Shown: positions 9,083 to 18,550 of the stretch, in pieces
Layout: each line of letters begins with the position of its first letter
How positions within the stretch are numbered: the stretch's first letter is position 1
From: Defluviitaleaceae bacterium
Lineage (GTDB): Bacteria > Bacillota > Clostridia > Lachnospirales > WQUN01
Direction of reading: 5' to 3'
Length of the DNA stretch: 64,000 bases
Assembly (NCBI GenBank): GCA_009780315.1
Contig: WRAH01000002.1
Span: forward strand, 62,001 to 126,000
Position numbers and translations under genes: made by a program
The notes under the pieces: model-generated
Told to the model about the DNA's origin: nothing
Databases searched by the model: none
Seen by the model: the letters and a program-made list of their open reading frames with translations, nothing else

Positions 9083-10006
9083 ATGCTTACAATCCTCATG
9101 GCAACTTACAATGGTGAAAGATATCTGGCAGAGCAAATAGATTCGTTGCTGGCACAAACATTTTCAGATTTTAACCTGTGCATTCAAGACGATGTTTCAA
9201 CAGACGGTACTTGGCAAATTTTAGAGGACTATCAAAAACGCTATCCAGAAAAAATTAAAATAATCAAGAGAGAAACACCGTCAGGAAGTGCAAAAGAGAA
9301 TTTTTTGGATATGATAACCACTTATCGTGATGACTATATTATGCTGTGTGACCAAGATGACTTTTGGTTGCCAAACAAGATAGAACGCACTATGCAAAAA
9401 ATGAAGGCAACAGAAGCAGAAAATCCAAAGCAACCCGTGCTTATTCATACGGATTTAAAAGTAGTAGACCAAAATCTTCAAGTGATTCAATCATCTTTTC
9501 AATCATCAACAAATCGTGATTATAATAGGAAAGCATATCCATATATGCTGACTGTAAATAATGCTTCAGGCTGTACGATTATGTATAACCGTGCTTTAGC
9601 AGACTTGCTGTATGTAAAACCTGCCTACACCATGATGCACGACTGGTGGATAAAGCTTATTGCTGCTTCATTTGGGCAAATAGGGCATATCAATGAACAA
9701 ACCATTTTGTATCGTCAACATGGTGCAAATGCCCTTGGTGCAAAAGATGTTCGTACTTTAAAGTACAAAATAAGCAGATTGCTTGATTGGAGAAAATTGC
9801 GTGAAGATTTGCGCGCCACATGTACGCAAGCAAAAAGTTTACTGGATTGTTATGAAGATAAATTAACCCCCGAACAGATTGATTTACTAAGACGTTACAG
9901 TGGGATTCCAAGCAAAAGCAAACTTGGACGCTGGTACACCATATGTTCTCTTGGTACATTTATGAAAGGCATAAGTAGAAACATTGCATTTTTTTTATTT
10001 ATATAA
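9083..10006 (+). CDS. Family 2 glycosyltransferase (rhamnosyltransferase-like)
   Basis: A 307-residue GT-A enzyme. The nucleotide-sugar site is visible as ILMATYNGERYL at the N-terminus, QDDVSTDGT near residues 36-44 and LCDQDDFWLP (about residue 90) carrying the DxD-type metal motif. Proteins with this pattern are often rhamnosyl- or galactosyltransferases of O-antigen and cell-wall glycans; the adjacent rml genes favour rhamnose, which is an inference. Cytoplasmic face of the membrane. It starts six bases after the ATPase stop with only a weak RBS (AGAGGT), suggesting coupling. Confidence 0.85.
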   Translation: MLTILMATYNGERYLAEQIDSLLAQTFSDFNLCIQDDVSTDGTWQILEDYQKRYPEKIKIIKRETPSGSAKENFLDMITTYRDDYIMLCDQDDFWLPNKIERTMQKMKATEAENPKQPVLIHTDLKVVDQNLQVIQSSFQSSTNRDYNRKAYPYMLTVNNASGCTIMYNRALADLLYVKPAYTMMHDWWIKLIAASFGQIGHINEQTILYRQHGANALGAKDVRTLKYKISRLLDWRKLREDLRATCTQAKSLLDCYEDKLTPEQIDLLRRYSGIPSKSKLGRWYTICSLGTFMKGISRNIAFFLFI

Positions 10007-10021
10007 AAGGAGTTGTTCGTT

Positions 10022-10891
10022 ATGAAAGGTATTATTCTTGCTGGGGGGGCTGGGACACGTCTCTATCCTTCTACGTTGTCCATATCAAAGCAGCTTCTTC
10101 CTATTTATGACAAGCCCATGATTTATTACCCTATTTCTACACTCATGCTTGCAGGTATTCATGAAATCCTAGTCATTTCTACCCCAAGAGATATTGGGCA
10201 ATTTGAATCATTATTGGGAGATGGCTCTCAGTTTGGTGTAAAATTTTCCTATGCAGTGCAATCAGAACCACGTGGTTTGGCAGATGCATTTATTGTAGGT
10301 GAAGCGTTTATTGGCAATGATAGTGTTTGCTTGGTTCTTGGTGATAATGTTTTCTATGGACATGGATTTTCCGGCACATTAAAAGCCGCCGCAGAAAGAA
10401 AATCAGGTGCAACAATATTTGGATACCACGTAAGCAATCCGACAGAATTTGGTGTGGTGGCTTTTGACGAAGATGGAACTGTGTTGTCTATTGAAGAAAA
10501 ACCTAAAACACCGAAGTCAAACTATGCAGTACCGGGTTTGTATTTTTATGACAATCAAGTCATTCACATTGCCAAAACTGTGAAACCCTCTGCCCGTGGA
10601 GAAATTGAAATAACCGCGGTAAATAACGCATATTTGGAAAAGGGACAGTTAAAAGTTGAACTGTTTGGGCGCGGCATGGCATGGCTAGACACAGGTACCC
10701 ACAGTGCCCAGCTGAATGCATCTGTATTTGTGGAAACAGTGCAAGCGCGTCAGGGTTTGTATGTATCTTGTTTAGAAGAAATTGCATATAAACGTGGTTT
10801 TATTACAAAAGAAGTTTTGCTTTCCCAAGCTGAAAAAATGAAAAATACAGAATATGGGCAATACTTATTCAGGATTGCGGAGGAAGTATAA
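10022..10891 (+). CDS. rmlA: Glucose-1-phosphate thymidylyltransferase
   Basis: Makes dTDP-glucose from glucose-1-phosphate and dTTP, the first step of dTDP-L-rhamnose synthesis. The N-terminus [18 protein letters not shown] is the nucleotide-binding signature and the length (289 residues) is normal. An in-frame TTG at 10013 would add three residues, but ATG 10022 sits 9 bases after AAAGGAG and gives the canonical start. Also visible are [12 protein letters not shown] and LGDNVFYG. Its TAA overlaps a 12-codon ORF leading to rmlC. The product probably also feeds the amino-sugar branch further downstream. Confidence 0.97.
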   Translation: MKGIILAGGAGTRLYPSTLSISKQLLPIYDKPMIYYPISTLMLAGIHEILVISTPRDIGQFESLLGDGSQFGVKFSYAVQSEPRGLADAFIVGEAFIGNDSVCLVLGDNVFYGHGFSGTLKAAAERKSGATIFGYHVSNPTEFGVVAFDEDGTVLSIEEKPKTPKSNYAVPGLYFYDNQVIHIAKTVKPSARGEIEITAVNNAYLEKGQLKVELFGRGMAWLDTGTHSAQLNASVFVETVQARQGLYVSCLEEIAYKRGFITKEVLLSQAEKMKNTEYGQYLFRIAEEV

Positions 10892-10929
10892 TGACTGCCA
10901 AGCAATCATGGAAGGAAACTGCTAAATGA
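10891..10929 (+). other. 12-codon mini-ORF bridging rmlA and rmlC
   Basis: ATG at 10891 overlaps the rmlA stop (TAATG) and is preceded by GGAGGA. Twelve codons later its TGA overlaps the rmlC ATG (ATGA). The peptide would be [12 protein letters not shown]. rmlC also has its own GGAAGGAA site. It may relay ribosomes between the two genes; a chance reading frame is possible. Confidence 0.35.
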
Positions 10930-11474
10930 ACGTAATCAAAACAGATTTACCTGATGTATTCATTTTAGAGCCTCAAGTGTTTGGAGATAACCGTGGATGG
11001 TTTATGGAAACATGGTCAATTCCCAAAATGCAATCTATAGGACTTCACTACGATTTTGTACAAGACAATCACTCATTTTCATCCCAAAAGGGTGTGCTAA
11101 GGGGCATTCATTTCCAAAATGGTTCTGCTGCACAAGCAAAGTTAGTGCGTTGTACTAAAGGTGCAGTTTTAGATGTTGCAGTAGACCTTCGTAAAAATTC
11201 GCCCACATATAAAAGGTGGATTGCAGTAGAACTTTCGGCTGAAAACAAACGCCAACTTCTTATTCCACGGGGTTTTGGGCATGGGTTTGTAACGCTTACA
11301 GATGATGTTGAATTTTTGTATAAGGCAGACAATCCCTACAATGCAACTGAAGACCGAAGTATACGTTGGAATGACCCAGAATTAAATATAAATTGGGGAA
11401 TAACCAGCCCAACAATATCTGAAAAAGATGCAAATGCACCACTATTAAAAGACAGTGATTGTAATTTCATATAG
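10926..11474 (+). CDS. rmlC: dTDP-4-dehydrorhamnose 3,5-epimerase
   Basis: Epimerises C3 and C5 of dTDP-4-keto-6-deoxy-glucose. The 182-residue length fits RmlC. The cupin active-site segment GVLRGIHFQ carries the catalytic His, and the motifs DNRGWFMETW, DLRKNSPTYKRW and LLIPRGFGHGFVTL are characteristic. Start ATG 10926 lies behind GGAAGGAA. It is the second member of the rml set, which here runs A-C-B-D. Confidence 0.96.
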   Translation: MNVIKTDLPDVFILEPQVFGDNRGWFMETWSIPKMQSIGLHYDFVQDNHSFSSQKGVLRGIHFQNGSAAQAKLVRCTKGAVLDVAVDLRKNSPTYKRWIAVELSAENKRQLLIPRGFGHGFVTLTDDVEFLYKADNPYNATEDRSIRWNDPELNINWGITSPTISEKDANAPLLKDSDCNFI

Positions 11475-11485
11475 GAGCGATAGCC

Positions 11486-12505
11486 ATGACAATTTTAGTA
11501 ACAGGCGGCGCAGGTTTTATAGGCGCAAACTTCGTTTATCATATGTTAGAAAAATACCCCTCATATAAAGTCATTTGCTTAGATGCGCTGACTTATGCAG
11601 GCAATATGGAAACCCTTGCAACCGCCATGGAAAACCCACAGTTTATCTTCATAAAAGGTGATATTGCAGATAGGGAAGCAGTCTATAAAGTTTTTGAAAG
11701 CCATAAGCCAGATTGGGTTGTAAACTTTGCCGCGGAAAGCCATGTAGACCGCTCTATTACAAATCCTGATATTTTCTTACGCACAAATGTTATAGGCACA
11801 GGTGTGTTAATGGATGCTTGCCGTAAGTACGGAACATCTCGTTTTCATCAAGTTTCCACAGACGAAGTATACGGAGACTTGCCCTTAGACCGCCCCGACC
11901 TATTTTTTACAGAAGAAACACCCATTCATACATCAAGTCCATATTCAGCTTCAAAAGCTTCTGCTGATTTATTGGCACAAGCTTATCATCGCACATTTAA
12001 GTTGCCTGTAACGATTTCACGTTGCAGTAATAATTATGGGCCATATCATTTCCCTGAAAAACTTATACCCCTTATGATAGCCAATGCATTAAACGACAAG
12101 TCTCTGCCTGTTTATGGTAAAGGTGAAAACATCCGCGATTGGTTATATGTATTAGACCATTGCGTGGCTATAGACTTAATTTTACACAAAGGCAAAGTCG
12201 GTGAAGTCTACAATATAGGCGGTCACAATGAGCGCACCAACCTTGACGTGGTAAAAACAATCTTAAAAGAACTAAATAAGCCGGAAAGTTTAATAAACTA
12301 TGTAACAGACCGTCCTGGACACGATATGCGCTATGCCATAGACCCTACAAAAATAAACAATGCATTAGGGTGGCTACCATCCACCTCTTTTGATGAAGGC
12401 ATTAAGAAAACTATCAAATGGTACTTGGATAATCGTAAATGGTGGGAAAATATCCTAGCTGGTGAATATCAAGGTTATTATGAAAAGATGTATGCAGGTA
12501 GGTAA
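11486..12505 (+). CDS. rmlB: dTDP-glucose 4,6-dehydratase
   Basis: Converts dTDP-glucose to dTDP-4-keto-6-deoxy-glucose, the branch-point intermediate for both rhamnose and the amino sugar of this locus. A 339-residue extended short-chain dehydrogenase: NAD-binding GGAGFIG at residues 7-13, the STDEVYGDL segment, and the catalytic YSASK (Tyr-x-x-x-Lys). RBS TAGGAG; starts 11 bases after rmlC. Confidence 0.97.
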   Translation: MTILVTGGAGFIGANFVYHMLEKYPSYKVICLDALTYAGNMETLATAMENPQFIFIKGDIADREAVYKVFESHKPDWVVNFAAESHVDRSITNPDIFLRTNVIGTGVLMDACRKYGTSRFHQVSTDEVYGDLPLDRPDLFFTEETPIHTSSPYSASKASADLLAQAYHRTFKLPVTISRCSNNYGPYHFPEKLIPLMIANALNDKSLPVYGKGENIRDWLYVLDHCVAIDLILHKGKVGEVYNIGGHNERTNLDVVKTILKELNKPESLINYVTDRPGHDMRYAIDPTKINNALGWLPSTSFDEGIKKTIKWYLDNRKWWENILAGEYQGYYEKMYAGR

Positions 12506-12509
12506 GAAA

Positions 12510-13343
12510 ATGAAAATATTGGTCACTGGTGCAAAAGGACAGTTAGGTTTTGACATAGTAAAAGAGTTAACTGCAAGGAATATTCTTCACAAGGGTGTAG
12601 ATGTTGAAGATTTTGACATAACAGATAAATCTGCTGTATTTACTGCAATAGAAACTTATCAACCTACAGTAGTTATACACTGTGCCGCATACACTGCTGT
12701 AGATAAAGCCGAAGACGAACCAGAACTATGTCATAAGATAAATGTAAACGGTACACGCAACATAGCTGAAGCCTGTAAACAAATCAACGCAAAGATGATA
12801 TACATTAGTACAGATTATGTATTTGCAGGTGAGGGCAATCACTTTCATAAAATAACAGACCCAACCAGTCCAAAGTCCATATACGGTAAAACTAAGCGGG
12901 ATGGCGAATGTGCTGTTATTGAAACATTAAGCCAGCATTTTATAGTCCGTATATCATGGGTATTTGGTAAAAATGGCAACAACTTTGTAAAAACCATGTT
13001 GCGCTTAGGCAAAGAACGAGACACCATTAACGTAGTATCTGACCAAATAGGCTCCCCCACCTATACGGCTGACCTTGCACCATTACTATGCGATATGACA
13101 GCCAGTGAAAGATATGGTATCTACCACGCCACAAATGAAGGGACTTGCTCTTGGGCAGAATTTGCACAAGAAATATTTAAACAAGCCAAGCTAGACACAC
13201 AAGTAAACCCCATTCTGTCAAGTGAGTACCCAACAAAAGCAATAAGGCCTTTAAATTCACGATTAGATAAACATTGTCTTGATGATACAAGCTTTAATAG
13301 GCTTCAACATTGGCAAGATGGGTTGAAACACTTTTTGAAATAA
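12510..13343 (+). CDS. rmlD: dTDP-4-dehydrorhamnose reductase
   Basis: Final NAD(P)H-dependent step to dTDP-L-rhamnose. From ATG 12510 the protein has 277 residues, starting MKILVTGAKGQLG, the nucleotide-binding loop. STDYVFAG, YGKTKRDGE (Tyr/Lys pair) and RISWVFG are typical RmlD motifs. An in-frame start 16 codons upstream would lie inside rmlB and gives a non-conserved extension, so it was not chosen. With rmlA, B and C the pathway is complete. Confidence 0.96.
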   Translation: MKILVTGAKGQLGFDIVKELTARNILHKGVDVEDFDITDKSAVFTAIETYQPTVVIHCAAYTAVDKAEDEPELCHKINVNGTRNIAEACKQINAKMIYISTDYVFAGEGNHFHKITDPTSPKSIYGKTKRDGECAVIETLSQHFIVRISWVFGKNGNNFVKTMLRLGKERDTINVVSDQIGSPTYTADLAPLLCDMTASERYGIYHATNEGTCSWAEFAQEIFKQAKLDTQVNPILSSEYPTKAIRPLNSRLDKHCLDDTSFNRLQHWQDGLKHFLK

Positions 13344-13356
13344 TGAGGAGATAACA

Positions 13357-16300
13357 ATGCGCGAATTATACAATGAAAATTATTATAAAGATTATGGCAC
13401 GATAGGTCTGACTATGGACTATGGTGATACGGCGCATTGGGAATCATTTTTTAAAGGTATAGCGAAAAGAATAGTCGATGATTTTTCACCTAAGACAGTA
13501 CTGGATGTAGGTTGTGCATGGGGTTATCTTGTGACTGCCCTTCGTGATTTAGGTGTAGAAGCTTATGGCTTAGATATATCATCCTATGCAATAAGTAAAG
13601 TGCGAGATGATATAAAACAGTATTGTACCGTTGGTTCAGTGCTTGATGATTTACCAAGTGAGTTTCCCGATTATTATGATGTAGTCGTGACAATAGAAAT
13701 GATTGAACATTTGCATGAAGAAGAATGTATGGCGGCTATTGAAAAGCTTTGTAACTACAGTGATAAGATAATCATGTCGTCATCATCAGATGATATTACA
13801 GAGCCTACGCATTTTAATGTGCAACAACCTGAATATTGGGCAAAACGTTTTGCTCAGTTCGGATACTTTAACAGGGTTGACTATAATACCTCATATATTT
13901 CTAAAGACACTTTTTATTTTGAAAAAAGTAGCGATATTTCTAGAGTGATAGCAACTTATGAGCAAGTCATGCGATTGACTGCTTATAATCATCAAATACA
14001 GGCAAAGGCAAAAGAAAAAACTGCAAACATATACACTTCTACGGTATATAAAGACTATGGCGATGGTTTTATTGATAAAAATGCAACCACTATATCAACT
14101 TCGGGGCAAAGCTTTAATTGTCAAATAGATGTGTGCAACAGCTTAAAAACCATACGATTTGACCCTCTTGAAGGAATGTTGTGTATCGTAGAAAGTCCAA
14201 GTGTTTTATCAAGTGCCGGAAATCTTCCTATAACTAATTTGAATGGCTTTATTGTTGGCCCATATCATCTCTTTCTAACAAAAGACCCTCAATTTAGTAT
14301 AGACATTCCGCAAGGTGTTACTTGGGTTTCTATACAAGCCAATATATATCCCTGTCCTCAGCCAATGTTTGCAGGTTTATTTTCGTACGCCAAAAACCTT
14401 CTCCATGATATTCAAAATTTAAAGGATAAAAGTGAGGCACTTAAAGTTAGTTTTGCTAAGGATATTGAAGCCCTAAAGTTAGAAATATTAGAGAAAACTA
14501 AGTTTTTGAAAGCGCAAGCAGCTGAAATAGAAGTACAAAATACAGAAATAGAAGTAAAAACCACTATGATAGAAAAACTTACAACGGAATCTGAAAACCA
14601 AATGCATCTTCAAAAAGAAGCATTGAATCGATTGCAAAATGAATTAGATAGTGCGAATGCACAAATTGCAAGCCATTTATCTCATATTCATGCAATGCAA
14701 AACTCTACTTTTTGGCGTATAACAAAACCAGCTAGAGTGATTGTTGGTGGTGTAAAATTATTTTTTAGAAAATTTCCGCCAACTCGGCTTTTGTATAAAG
14801 GCTTATGGAGTTTAAGAAGAAATGGTATAAAAGCTACTTGGATTCATGTAAAATATTATAAAAATCGCACCAAACAAGCCCAAGCATTTTTATCTGCTGC
14901 TTTTGATATCAGTGATGAAGTTAAAATATCACAGCGAAATACAGCATTTTTAAAAACAATTAAAATAAGTATAATAACGCCTTTATATAATACACCAGAA
15001 AAATTTTTACGTGAAATGATAAATTCAGTTCAAAATCAGACTTATACTCACTGGGAATTATGCCTAGCTGATGGTAGTGATAAGAACCATAAGTATGTAG
15101 AAAAAATTTGCAAATCATATGCTAAACATGATAGGCGTATTCTTTACAAAAAACTTGAAAGAAATGCAGGTATTTCTGAAAATACTAATCGCGCAATAGA
15201 AATATCAACAGGTGAATATATCGCAATGTTAGACCATGATGATATACTTCATCCCTCTGCCTTATATGAAGTCATGCATGTGATTTGTGAAAAAAATGCA
15301 GATTTGATATATACAGATGAATCTATTTTTACACATGACCCGCGCTCTGGCAGTCCTTATTTTAAGCAAGACTTTGCGCCAGATACGTTAAGGTCACAAA
15401 ATTATATGACACATTTTTGTTGTTATTCCCGCAGTTTACTTGATGAAGTTGGAAACTATAATAGCCACTTTGATGGTAGCCAAGATTATGACATGATATT
15501 AAGACTTACCGAGTCAGCTAAAAATATCATACACATTCCAAAGCTGATGTACTATTGGCGCGCCCATGAGGCGTCGGTTGCAGGCAATATTTCTGCAAAG
15601 AATTATGCTATTTCGGCGGCTAAATCTGCAATAACAGAACATCTTAGACGTATTGGATTATCAGCAGATGTACAGGATTCAGAGATTGAAGGCATGTATA
15701 AGTTAAAATATGACATAGACGGTGAGCCTTTAATATCCATAATCATCCCAAATAAAGACCATGTTGAAACTTTAAAAAAGTGTATAGACTCCATATTCGT
15801 AAAATCAACTTACAAAAATTTTGAAATTATTATTGTTGAAAACAATAGCACATCTACAGAAATATTTGACTATTACAAAACCTTAAATGGTAATAATCAA
15901 ATAAAAGTAGTCACTTTTGAAGGTGGGTTTAACTATCCTGCTATCAATAATTTTGGTGTCAATCAATCTTCCGGAGAATATGTAATACTTCTAAACAATG
16001 ATGTAGAGGTAATAACACCAGACTGGCTGCAAGAAATGCTTATGTTTGCACAACGTACAGATGTTGGGGTAGTTGGTGCAAAATTATACTATCCAGACAA
16101 CACCATTCAACATGCTGGTGTTATTGTTGGCATTGCAGGATTTGCTGGGCATTCTCATAAGCACTTTCCAAGAAGTCATTTTGGGCATATGGGTAGATTA
16201 AAAATTGCACAGAATTTAAGTGCCGTGACAGGCGCATGTATGATGCTTCGCCGTAGTGTATATGATGATGTTGGCGGTTTAGATAGGGATTTTGCAGTAG

Positions 16301-16548
16301 CCTTAAATGATGTTGATTTTTGTATGCGTATTCGTAAAGCGGGGTATCTCATTATCTTTACTCCATTTGCCGAACTATATCATCACGAGTCAAAAAGCCG
16401 TGGATATGAAGATACGCCTGAAAAACAAGCGCGCTTTTCAAGAGAATCAACACTTTTTAAAACCAAATGGCAAGACGAGCTGAAAAAAGGCGACCCATAT
16501 TATAATCCGAACTTGACTTTAGATAGGGAAGATTTTTCATTGCGCTAA
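13357..16548 (+). CDS. Trifunctional methyltransferase / GT2 / GT2 glycan-assembly protein
   Basis: A 1063-residue multidomain protein. Residues about 1-200 are a class I SAM methyltransferase (VLDVGCAWG at 48-56, EMIEHLHEEE acidic motif). Residues about 355-450 form a long heptad-rich coiled coil, followed by a basic segment (NSTFWRITKPAR) common in wall-glycan glycosyltransferases. The first GT2 domain starts near 537 (ISIITPLYNTPEKFL) with DHDD near 626; the second starts near 793 (ISIIIPNKDHVETLKK) with LNNDVE near 880 and VTGACMMLRRSV. It likely adds two sugars and a methyl group to the same chain; similar modular proteins build rhamnan polymers. Methylation could cap or decorate the glycan. 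RBS GAGGAG; 13 bases after rmlD. Confidence 0.88.
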   Translation: MRELYNENYYKDYGTIGLTMDYGDTAHWESFFKGIAKRIVDDFSPKTVLDVGCAWGYLVTALRDLGVEAYGLDISSYAISKVRDDIKQYCTVGSVLDDLPSEFPDYYDVVVTIEMIEHLHEEECMAAIEKLCNYSDKIIMSSSSDDITEPTHFNVQQPEYWAKRFAQFGYFNRVDYNTSYISKDTFYFEKSSDISRVIATYEQVMRLTAYNHQIQAKAKEKTANIYTSTVYKDYGDGFIDKNATTISTSGQSFNCQIDVCNSLKTIRFDPLEGMLCIVESPSVLSSAGNLPITNLNGFIVGPYHLFLTKDPQFSIDIPQGVTWVSIQANIYPCPQPMFAGLFSYAKNLLHDIQNLKDKSEALKVSFAKDIEALKLEILEKTKFLKAQAAEIEVQNTEIEVKTTMIEKLTTESENQMHLQKEALNRLQNELDSANAQIASHLSHIHAMQNSTFWRITKPARVIVGGVKLFFRKFPPTRLLYKGLWSLRRNGIKATWIHVKYYKNRTKQAQAFLSAAFDISDEVKISQRNTAFLKTIKISIITPLYNTPEKFLREMINSVQNQTYTHWELCLADGSDKNHKYVEKICKSYAKHDRRILYKKLERNAGISENTNRAIEISTGEYIAMLDHDDILHPSALYEVMHVICEKNADLIYTDESIFTHDPRSGSPYFKQDFAPDTLRSQNYMTHFCCYSRSLLDEVGNYNSHFDGSQDYDMILRLTESAKNIIHIPKLMYYWRAHEASVAGNISAKNYAISAAKSAITEHLRRIGLSADVQDSEIEGMYKLKYDIDGEPLISIIIPNKDHVETLKKCIDSIFVKSTYKNFEIIIVENNSTSTEIFDYYKTLNGNNQIKVVTFEGGFNYPAINNFGVNQSSGEYVILLNNDVEVITPDWLQEMLMFAQRTDVGVVGAKLYYPDNTIQHAGVIVGIAGFAGHSHKHFPRSHFGHMGRLKIAQNLSAVTGACMMLRRSVYDDVGGLDRDFAVALNDVDFCMRIRKAGYLIIFTPFAELYHHESKSRGYEDTPEKQARFSRESTLFKTKWQDELKKGDPYYNPNLTLDREDFSLR

Positions 16549-16587
16549 TACTTTGTATAAAATTTTAATATGATTGTATGGTGAATA

Positions 16588-18522
16588 TTGTTGAAAATTT
16601 TGAATGTACAAATAACAAAATCTTTAGTAGTGTTTACATGTATAAGTGTGCTTATATGTGTAATACTTTTTGTGTTTGCCCGCTCAAGATTTTGGGCATC
16701 CACTGGAGAATATCAACATTGGACTCAAAGTGCGCTGTATCAAAACTTACATGGTTTTTATCTGCTGGATAATCATACAATACAGTCCTATCATGCAGAC
16801 CCTTGGATTATGGTAGGCGTAGACACCCATGTTATTGGAAATAGATTAGCAATTCACATAAGCAATCTTAACGTAGCCAGTACAAGTGCTCAAATTTTCT
16901 TTATGCAAGAAGATGAAGGGTTTAGTGAGTTAAATTCGCGGCGATTTGTACTAACTAATGGAATAAATATTATAGAACTTCCATTGTCACAATACACTGC
17001 ATTTCGTTTAGACCTTACAGAACAGCCTAATATAATGATGACAGTCAATGAAGTTAATTTTTTGAATTATGCTAGAATACCTGTCGCGTCATTGCCATTT
17101 GAGTTTTGGGTTATTTTTATAACTTTATCGTTATTCAGCGTCATTATATTACATCTCATACTATGTAAATATGATGTTTTTGTAAAATGTATTGATTATA
17201 TTTCTGAAAATAAGTATTTATTTATTTATTTATTATTTTGTTTTTTTATGTATTCCCTTTGGGCAATCGTGACACCATTTAATGGTGCGCCAGATGAACA
17301 CATGCGCTGGGATTTAGTACGATACATGATTGAGAATGGGTCATTGCCGCGTGGAGATGACCCTGCAATTAGAGATGCGATATGGGGATTTAATTATTCC
17401 TTTTTTCCATTTACAACGCAAATCATTGGTGCAGTTTTTTATAGAGTATCCTCTGTATTTAGTCCTCATCCCCATGTTTCTTTATATTTAGTAAGACTTC
17501 CAAGCATACTTTCCTCTGTAGGCACAGTTTTTTTTACTTTTAAAATTGGAAAAATCTTATTTACAGAAAAGACAGCATGGTTTTTAATAATTTTAGTGAG
17601 CATGTGGCCTCAATTTGCATTGGTTTCCTCATATATTAACAATGATGCATTTGGAATTTTTACCATATCCATTATATTGTACGCTTGGATTTTAGGGATA
17701 AAAAATAATTGGAATACAAAGTCTTGTATATGGTTGGCTATTGGTGTGGGATTGTGCTTGCTCTCATACTATAATGCTTTTACATTTATTTTACTCAGCG
17801 CGCCATTATGGTTTTGGGTCGTGCTTGCAAATAAAAAAAATCATAAGCACTATAAAGTTTTTGTTAAAAGAATAGTTATCATGCTTTTGATAGTGCTTTC
17901 AATTGCAGGTTGGTTTTATATAAGAAATGCTTATTTATACGATGGTGACTTTTTGGGTATGCGCACACAGTTTATGAATATTGAAGCATATGCAGTGGAT
18001 TGGTTGCGCCCATCAAATAGAGATAACTTTATGAATAGAGGTTTATCAGTTTTTGATATGTTACGGGAAACGCCATGGATTCCTTTTTCATATCTAAGCT
18101 TTATTGCAACATTTGGATATATGAATATTAACCCACATGCCAGTGTTTATGCTTTATACCATGTCATTATAATAACTGGAGTAATAGGTTTAATCGTCTC
18201 TATATTTAAGAACTTACGTAAAAATGTAGATAATAAGTATAAAATATTTTTTATAGCTTCAGCCATTTCAATTCCAATTACCATTGGATTGTCAATACAT
18301 TACTCTTTTTCAGCAGGTTTTCAACCTCAAGGCAGATATCTTCTGCCTATGCTTCTTCCATTATGTATATTGTTAGTATTAGGACTAGATAGTATACGAA
18401 AAATAATACCATCTAAGTATGATTTGTTTACTAATGTTTCTATTCAGTTTATCCAAGGGCTTATTCTGTTAATGAATGTTTTTTCTTGGTTTTCAATATT
18501 TGCATTTTATCACTTACCATAA
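16588..18522 (+). CDS. DUF2142-like polytopic membrane protein (GT-C type)
   Basis: A 644-residue membrane protein with roughly ten or more hydrophobic segments. One N-terminal segment (about 11-30) precedes an extracytoplasmic stretch of about 120 residues. The loop TPFNGAPDEHMRW near residue 230 matches the acidic PDE motif of DUF2142 and related GT-C glycosyltransferases that use polyprenyl-phosphate sugars, and LVSSYINNDAF also fits. Translation must start at TTG 16588 or TTG 16591: a TGA lies just upstream in frame, no Met occurs before about residue 75, and the RBS (GGTGA) is weak. It may be the polytopic transferase partner of the GtrB/GtrA-like pair downstream; that is inference. Confidence 0.72.
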   Translation: MLKILNVQITKSLVVFTCISVLICVILFVFARSRFWASTGEYQHWTQSALYQNLHGFYLLDNHTIQSYHADPWIMVGVDTHVIGNRLAIHISNLNVASTSAQIFFMQEDEGFSELNSRRFVLTNGINIIELPLSQYTAFRLDLTEQPNIMMTVNEVNFLNYARIPVASLPFEFWVIFITLSLFSVIILHLILCKYDVFVKCIDYISENKYLFIYLLFCFFMYSLWAIVTPFNGAPDEHMRWDLVRYMIENGSLPRGDDPAIRDAIWGFNYSFFPFTTQIIGAVFYRVSSVFSPHPHVSLYLVRLPSILSSVGTVFFTFKIGKILFTEKTAWFLIILVSMWPQFALVSSYINNDAFGIFTISIILYAWILGIKNNWNTKSCIWLAIGVGLCLLSYYNAFTFILLSAPLWFWVVLANKKNHKHYKVFVKRIVIMLLIVLSIAGWFYIRNAYLYDGDFLGMRTQFMNIEAYAVDWLRPSNRDNFMNRGLSVFDMLRETPWIPFSYLSFIATFGYMNINPHASVYALYHVIIITGVIGLIVSIFKNLRKNVDNKYKIFFIASAISIPITIGLSIHYSFSAGFQPQGRYLLPMLLPLCILLVLGLDSIRKIIPSKYDLFTNVSIQFIQGLILLMNVFSWFSIFAFYHLP

Positions 18523-18550
18523 TTACGCTTTGAAAAGAGGTGTGTTTTAA

